Shown one piece after another: positions 60,462-64,000 of a DNA stretch of 64,000 nucleotides. The translations under genes and the position numbers were made by a program. Positions within the stretch are counted from its first letter, which is position 1. Each line of letters begins with the position of its first letter. The notes under the pieces are model-generated. The model saw nothing but the letters and a program-made list of their open reading frames with translations, was not told where the DNA came from and ran no database searches. Source of the DNA: Cyanobacteria bacterium SIG31 (lineage in GTDB: Bacteria > Cyanobacteriota > Vampirovibrionia > Gastranaerophilales > Gastranaerophilaceae); NCBI GenBank assembly GCA_015152465.1, contig SUTX01000003.1, positions 39,707-103,706 on the forward strand, read 5' to 3'.

Positions 60462-60831
60462 TGTAACCACCTTTAACCTTTCTAGGATATACAATAATAC
60501 GATTAACATCCCCATAAGTGCTATCCGCTATAAACAATGTATCTTCATTTGTTGTACCAACCTCACAGACTTTTATGCCATAATAATATATTTTGTAAGG
60601 TTTATTTTGAGGAACAACTAATAGATCAGTATATTCTGGTGTCAAAATAAATGTAACTGTATCAGAACCACTAACAGAAACTTGCAATTCTTCTCCTAAA
60701 ATATTCCTTTTTTCATCCTGTATTGCAAAGTAAACTGTATAAGCTTTATTCTCATCAAGCCCAGATATTACTAGTTCTCCACCATCACCTTGATATAAAG
60801 TAATTGTTCCATCTATATCTATAGTTATCAT
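60454..60831 (-). CDS. Phage beta-structured small protein (baseplate- or fibre-associated)
   Basis: The 125-residue product is predicted to be almost all beta strand: ITIDIDGTITLYQGDGGELV, YTVYFAIQDEKRN and VTFILTPEYTDLLVVP. That fits an Ig-like or upper-baseplate (BppU-type) domain that carries the fibre. It has no signal peptide. AAAGGA precedes ATG 60831. It overlaps the fibre gene start by 8 bases, which argues that the two products act together in the tail tip. Confidence 0.6.
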   Translation of the reverse strand: MITIDIDGTITLYQGDGGELVISGLDENKAYTVYFAIQDEKRNILGEELQVSVSGSDTVTFILTPEYTDLLVVPQNKPYKIYYYGIKVCEVGTTNEDTLFIADSTYGDVNRIIVYPRKVKGGYSE

Positions 60832-60854
60832 TTTAAAGTCCTTTCTTCTTATAT

Positions 60855-61367
60855 TTAAAAGTTTTCAATATTTATTTCCATAACAGGGATAAAGAATGCA
60901 TAAGCAATGTCAAGTGTTGTTGTTAATACATCCCCCTCTTTAACTGGTAAAGATATTAAATTCTGCGAGTTAACTACAATTTCAGTAGAATTTACCTTAA
61001 TAATACCGCTTGATGATGCTCTTGGTATAATAAGCAGATAACCGTTTGCAGAAACCGAATAAGAATTATTTATTGAGATTGAACGGCAACTATTCCAGCA
61101 AGGTAACATCGTTGTTTGTTGCAACAGAATTTTCGTTTTATTTTTATATTCTTCTACTTTTGCGCTAATTCCTGCATTATTATCATTAATTAATTCTGAC
61201 ATATCACTTAATCTTAAATTGATAGTCGCAATATTAGAAAGTATTGAAGAAATACTTGTCATAATATTATTTGAAGTATCCTCTATTTTACCGTCCAAAT
61301 AAGAAAAATTTTTATTCATAGTTTCAGAACTCGCAAGAGATCCATATTCTATATTAATAAGCGTCAT
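60855..61367 (-). CDS. Phage virion-associated protein of unknown role
   Basis: The 170-residue product has a helical, Asn/Ser-rich N-terminal half (MNKNFSYLDGKIEDTSNNIM, then repeated hydrophobic heptads to about residue 85). The C-terminal half is mostly beta strand (SYSVSANGYLLIIPRASSSG). The layout of coiled-coil stalk then beta head resembles short fibres or spikes. GGAGGA is present before ATG 61367, inside the end of the preceding gene. I recognise no named family. Confidence 0.6.
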   Translation of the reverse strand: MTLINIEYGSLASSETMNKNFSYLDGKIEDTSNNIMTSISSILSNIATINLRLSDMSELINDNNAGISAKVEEYKNKTKILLQQTTMLPCWNSCRSISINNSYSVSANGYLLIIPRASSSGIIKVNSTEIVVNSQNLISLPVKEGDVLTTTLDIAYAFFIPVMEINIENF

Positions 61368-61606
61368 TATTTGTATCCTCCTTCAATTATTACGTCATAT
61401 ATCTTGTCAATCTTTGCTTGCATAATATTCAGTTGAGCTTTCAAATCATTATATTGTTCTTTTGTAGAATAATTTTGAGCTATATCGCCCAAAATTTCTC
61501 GATGCTTAACCTCTAATTTCTCTGGCGTAACAAAGAGGTTATATTGAAAAATTAGGGCTATGCAAACAAGTCCAATAGGTAAATATCTATAAATGTATTT
61601 TTCCAT
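61367..61606 (-). CDS. Small membrane protein, candidate holin or spanin
   Basis: The 79-residue product has one membrane helix near the N-terminus (residues about 8-27, YLPIGLVCIALIFQYNLFV) and a charged helical tail (KEQYNDLKAQLNIMQAKIDK). A lone membrane helix with a coiled-coil tail suits a type III-like holin or an inner-membrane spanin, and its place in a phage operon supports a lysis role. No endolysin is recognised in the window. AGGAGG lies 4 bases before ATG 61606. The stop overlaps the next start by 1 base. Confidence 0.55.
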   Translation of the reverse strand: MEKYIYRYLPIGLVCIALIFQYNLFVTPEKLEVKHREILGDIAQNYSTKEQYNDLKAQLNIMQAKIDKIYDVIIEGGYK

Positions 61607-61614
61607 TTTTCCTC

Positions 61615-62223
61615 CTAAACGCCAGCAGATTGTAATGCTAATTGCATTGCTAATTGAAGCATCTGAGACGAATCGATACCAGATGATGTTTTATTTTGAG
61701 TATTTGTAGCATTACCTTGACTAGTTACAAGAGACTGATTTTGAGTGTCAGATAAAACATTATAACCATTCATATACCAAAGAAGCAGATTTGTTAGCAT
61801 TTTTGCAGTATCAGATTGAGAATTAGCAAGTAAATTATTAGCATATTCTGCTATTTGTGATGCATTAGTTTGGGCTAAATTATTATACATATTTGTTGCC
61901 TGAGAAGAACGAACCATATTACGATTAGAAAGAGGATTTATTATATTATTTTCTAAATTTTGGCTTGTTTGAGCGTTAAGATTGTTCATAAAGCTATTCA
62001 TTTTAGATTGATTTGTTACAGAATTAAGCGTTGGATTCAAATATTCATCTAATAACTTTTCTGTATTAGCATTTACAAAATTATTTATTGTGTCATATGC
62101 TGTACCAGGATTAAATGCACTTACAGTACCTTTATTTGTGGTTTGACTAGTTACATAAGGATTCGTTGTTGTTGTATTGCCATAAACAGTTTTATTTGTT
62201 GTTTTTTCAGATTTTTTACCCAT
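61615..62223 (-). CDS. Asn/Thr/Gln-rich phage protein (possible ejected virion protein)
   Basis: The 202-residue product is rich in Asn, Thr, Gln and Ser. After a low-complexity N-terminus (NTTTTNPYVTSQTTNKGTVS), it is helical with repeated Asn-Leu motifs (NLENNIINPLSNRNMVRSSQ). Such composition, and the place beside a tail-hub gene, fits an internal virion or ejection protein of short-tailed phages, but I cannot name the family. ATG 62223 has AAAGGA 5 bases upstream; an earlier in-frame ATG exists at 62238. The C-terminus is Gln- and Leu-rich (QMLQLAMQLALQ). Confidence 0.55.
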   Translation of the reverse strand: MGKKSEKTTNKTVYGNTTTTNPYVTSQTTNKGTVSAFNPGTAYDTINNFVNANTEKLLDEYLNPTLNSVTNQSKMNSFMNNLNAQTSQNLENNIINPLSNRNMVRSSQATNMYNNLAQTNASQIAEYANNLLANSQSDTAKMLTNLLLWYMNGYNVLSDTQNQSLVTSQGNATNTQNKTSSGIDSSQMLQLAMQLALQSAGV

Positions 62224-62253
62224 AATTATCCTTTCCAAAGTTTAAATTTCTTT

Positions 62254-63795
62254 CTAAGATTTCACTTTTATTTTTCCAAATTCTATATTATTAATACAAA
62301 AATTTTGATCTTTTTCTTGCGTAAAAAACGACATTTGCAACGTCTTAAAATAGGTTGCAGGTAATTTCTTAATAACATTAAGCTTTTCTACAGGGAAAAA
62401 GTTTAGATCCCAGACTCCTTTATCAAAACGTAAAACATTTTTTAAGGTTCTAGAGATAATACGCCTTACCTTTGTTGTCATCGCATTATAATCTTTTGTA
62501 TACTCAATATAAAAATCATTATTATAATCCATATCCAACGTAATTTTAGGCGGATATGTAAAAATTTTCATAGAATATTCAACACCTAAATTCAGAGGTG
62601 TGCATTTATAAAACGATTCTATAAATTTTCCATCAAACTCTTGAGAACAATATTCCTCATAGATTTTTTCCCCTGCAGAATAAAGCTTAGAGCCTATGGT
62701 TCTAAAGCAATTTATTTTTTGAGATTTTCTCTTCACCCAAGCTTTTCTTATATAGTCATAAATCATTATTATAGAATTTTCAGCATCCAAATTTGGTAAT
62801 AGAAACCAAACCTCATTTCTATCTGCTGTTACTACAGAAAGAGCTCGAATGTTTTCAACACAAGAACTAGGAATTGAAAACAATTCTTCTTGAATATCTA
62901 ACGCTATATTTTCACCTAAAGTTTTATCACCATTTACTACTTGTAAAAAAGAAAAAACACCTTTTTTAGTATCGTCATAAAAATATAACTGCGTTCCGTG
63001 AAAGACTAGTGCATCGTATCCAGCACAACCACCAGGAGAATCAAATGTTTTATAAAAGCTTTGGTCTGTTTCATCTTGAGCTATCATACAAGATGAATTA
63101 TTATGAAAAACCGCTAACGAGCCTAAATAAGGATAAATAGCTGTTATTTTCTTAACAAATTCAATATAACCTGCTGAAGTTAAAATTGTTGAATCTGAAG
63201 TCGAAAAATCATAAATATTTTCCTGAACAGAATACCATAATATCTGATCACTAAACACCCAAAGCCGTCCCGCAAATATAACTAAACCCAGTCCTTTTAC
63301 TTTACGACCATCCATATCGGTCAAATCCATCATAGTTACTTCTGAGAGTACCCCCGCATCATTCGTTTTCCCTAATTCTATTGAAAGTATTTCTTCAGAA
63401 TTTGAAAAAACAAATAAATCAGACCAACCCTGAGTTACATCGGTCGCAGAAGATTTTCCAGTCTTGGAAAGACCACTTACTTTTTCGATAAGAGTCGACT
63501 CTTGGGGAGAAAATAAATAAATTCTTCCATCCGTACCAGTTTCCGTGTGAACAAAAAAATATGTTTTTGCTTTTTGCACACTTTCAAAAATATTTACAAC
63601 AATTTCATCTTCCGGCAACAAATCACAAACAGAAACATTTCCACTAGTAGTTCTAATACCAACACCAGAATTTGTTCCTGTAGAAAACAGCTCAACATTC
63701 TGAATGTCTAAAGCAGTAATAACAGAACTACTAAAACGAGAATTGCTACGATTAATTCCAGAAAAATTGTTGCAAATTAACGATGTCTTTTGCAT
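62254..63795 (-). CDS. Phage tail-hub / DNA-stabilisation protein, beta-propeller-like
   Basis: The 513-residue product consists of repeated beta segments with Trp/Phe-rich blades, for example VTQGWSDLFVFSNSEEILSI, LVIFAGRLWVFSDQILWYSV and ALVFHGTQLYFYDDTKKGVF. That suits the beta-propeller hub of short-tailed phages (P22 gp10 and T7-like tail tubular protein B), which closes the head-tail gate. The C-terminal 100 residues are a beta-sandwich-like tail. AAAGGGA lies 5 bases before ATG 63795. It is the first gene of the minus-strand phage module. The family name is inferred from fold pattern, not a motif match. Confidence 0.65.
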   Translation of the reverse strand: MQKTSLICNNFSGINRSNSRFSSSVITALDIQNVELFSTGTNSGVGIRTTSGNVSVCDLLPEDEIVVNIFESVQKAKTYFFVHTETGTDGRIYLFSPQESTLIEKVSGLSKTGKSSATDVTQGWSDLFVFSNSEEILSIELGKTNDAGVLSEVTMMDLTDMDGRKVKGLGLVIFAGRLWVFSDQILWYSVQENIYDFSTSDSTILTSAGYIEFVKKITAIYPYLGSLAVFHNNSSCMIAQDETDQSFYKTFDSPGGCAGYDALVFHGTQLYFYDDTKKGVFSFLQVVNGDKTLGENIALDIQEELFSIPSSCVENIRALSVVTADRNEVWFLLPNLDAENSIIMIYDYIRKAWVKRKSQKINCFRTIGSKLYSAGEKIYEEYCSQEFDGKFIESFYKCTPLNLGVEYSMKIFTYPPKITLDMDYNNDFYIEYTKDYNAMTTKVRRIISRTLKNVLRFDKGVWDLNFFPVEKLNVIKKLPATYFKTLQMSFFTQEKDQNFCINNIEFGKIKVKS

Positions 63796-63947
63796 AATTT
63801 CCCTTTCTAAAATTAATTTATATGTAGATTTTTGGATTTTTTAATCTTAAATTTTACAAAACTTAACAAATCACCTCAAAAAAGGCAATTTTTTGTTGTT
63901 TATATACTTTATATATATGTAAGAGATAGTAATCGGAGCTTTAATTA

Positions 63948-64000
63948 ATGTTATTCATCACTGATTCAATCAAAACTGAAGATTTAAAAGATATTAACAA
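63948..64000 (+). CDS. Start of an unidentified gene (truncated by window end)
   Basis: ATG 63948 follows GGAGC by 8 bases and opens MLFITDSIKTEDLKDIN before the window ends. It is divergent from the phage module, with an AT-rich 152-base spacer (TATATACTTTATATATATG near 63901-63919) that may hold promoters for both sides. Too little is visible to identify it; it may be a phage early gene or a chromosomal gene beyond the element. Confidence 0.5.
   Translation, partial: MLFITDSIKTEDLKDIN

Larger units (their letters stand above)
56738..63795 (-). mobile_element. Phage module: nine co-directional structural, lysis and packaging genes
   Basis: Nine minus-strand genes from 63795 down to 56738 are tightly packed, with overlaps of 1-8 bases in several places and strong ribosome sites. 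They end at one terminator. Tail-hub, fibre and terminase functions are recognisable. Portal, major capsid, scaffold, integrase and repressor genes are absent from the window, and a plus-strand gene begins 152 bases upstream. No att repeat could be assigned. Confidence 0.75.

Overview
The window is AT-rich chromosomal DNA of a diderm bacterium. It carries outer-membrane machinery (LptC- and LptA-like proteins, a TolC-family channel, a two-partner-secretion pore and its exoprotein) and an S-layer-homology protein of the kind found in Cyanobacteria and their non-photosynthetic relatives. It also has a prepilin-like protein, a flagellin, a FliI/YscN-type ATPase, glycogen synthase, and no photosynthesis genes. 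Together these best fit a Melainabacteria/Vampirovibrionia member (Gastranaerophilales-like). That placement is inferred from gene content, not from a marker-gene tree.

Layout. 1-10 kb: a TPR protein, a Cys-cluster (YkgJ-like) protein, a pilin-like protein, an ECF sigma/anti-sigma pair behind a foldable leader, clpB, and a Cys-rich SLH protein. 10-15.7 kb: a DegT-type aminotransferase, a candidate zinc peptidase, a GGDEF protein with an altered signature, a UbiA-type prenyltransferase and an acyl-ACP thioesterase. 15.8-23.1 kb: a six-gene operon for a membrane complex related to group 4 hydrogenases and complex I. Its large subunit has lost three of the four NiFe-ligand cysteines, so it looks like an energy-converting hydrogenase-related (Ehr) complex rather than a hydrogenase. 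23.6-40.4 kb: a TpsB pore, rsmH with an FtsL-like gene, a two-gene operon of a 1513-residue GH13-like protein and an AAA ATPase, a FliI/YscN ATPase, a TpsA exoprotein, an ATP-grasp protein, lptC/lptA-like genes and a TPR protein.

40.5-43.1 kb: a flagellin whose variable region is built of GLUG-type repeats. The gene lies between dispersed intergenic repeats, including an exact 30-bp direct repeat on both sides. 43.1-54.5 kb: ispH followed by an S1-domain protein, a protein made of five helix-turn-helix modules at an exact 45-residue period, and a divergent efflux locus (TolC versus MarR-EmrA) with a double palindromic operator. After these come a possible membrane-anchored nuclease-like protein, an Orn/Lys/Arg-type decarboxylase, glgA and pgk. 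54.6-56.4 kb: a large Ala-rich helical protein that resembles a translocator or effector in composition.

56.7-63.8 kb: a minus-strand phage module with a tail-hub-like propeller protein, small virion or lysis genes, a tail fibre, an assembly-type small gene, a DUF1353 protein and the large terminase. No portal, capsid or integrase gene is present here. The element is therefore either split at the window edge or degraded. A new plus-strand gene starts at 63948 and runs off the end.

No rRNA, tRNA, CRISPR array or insertion-sequence transposase was recognised.
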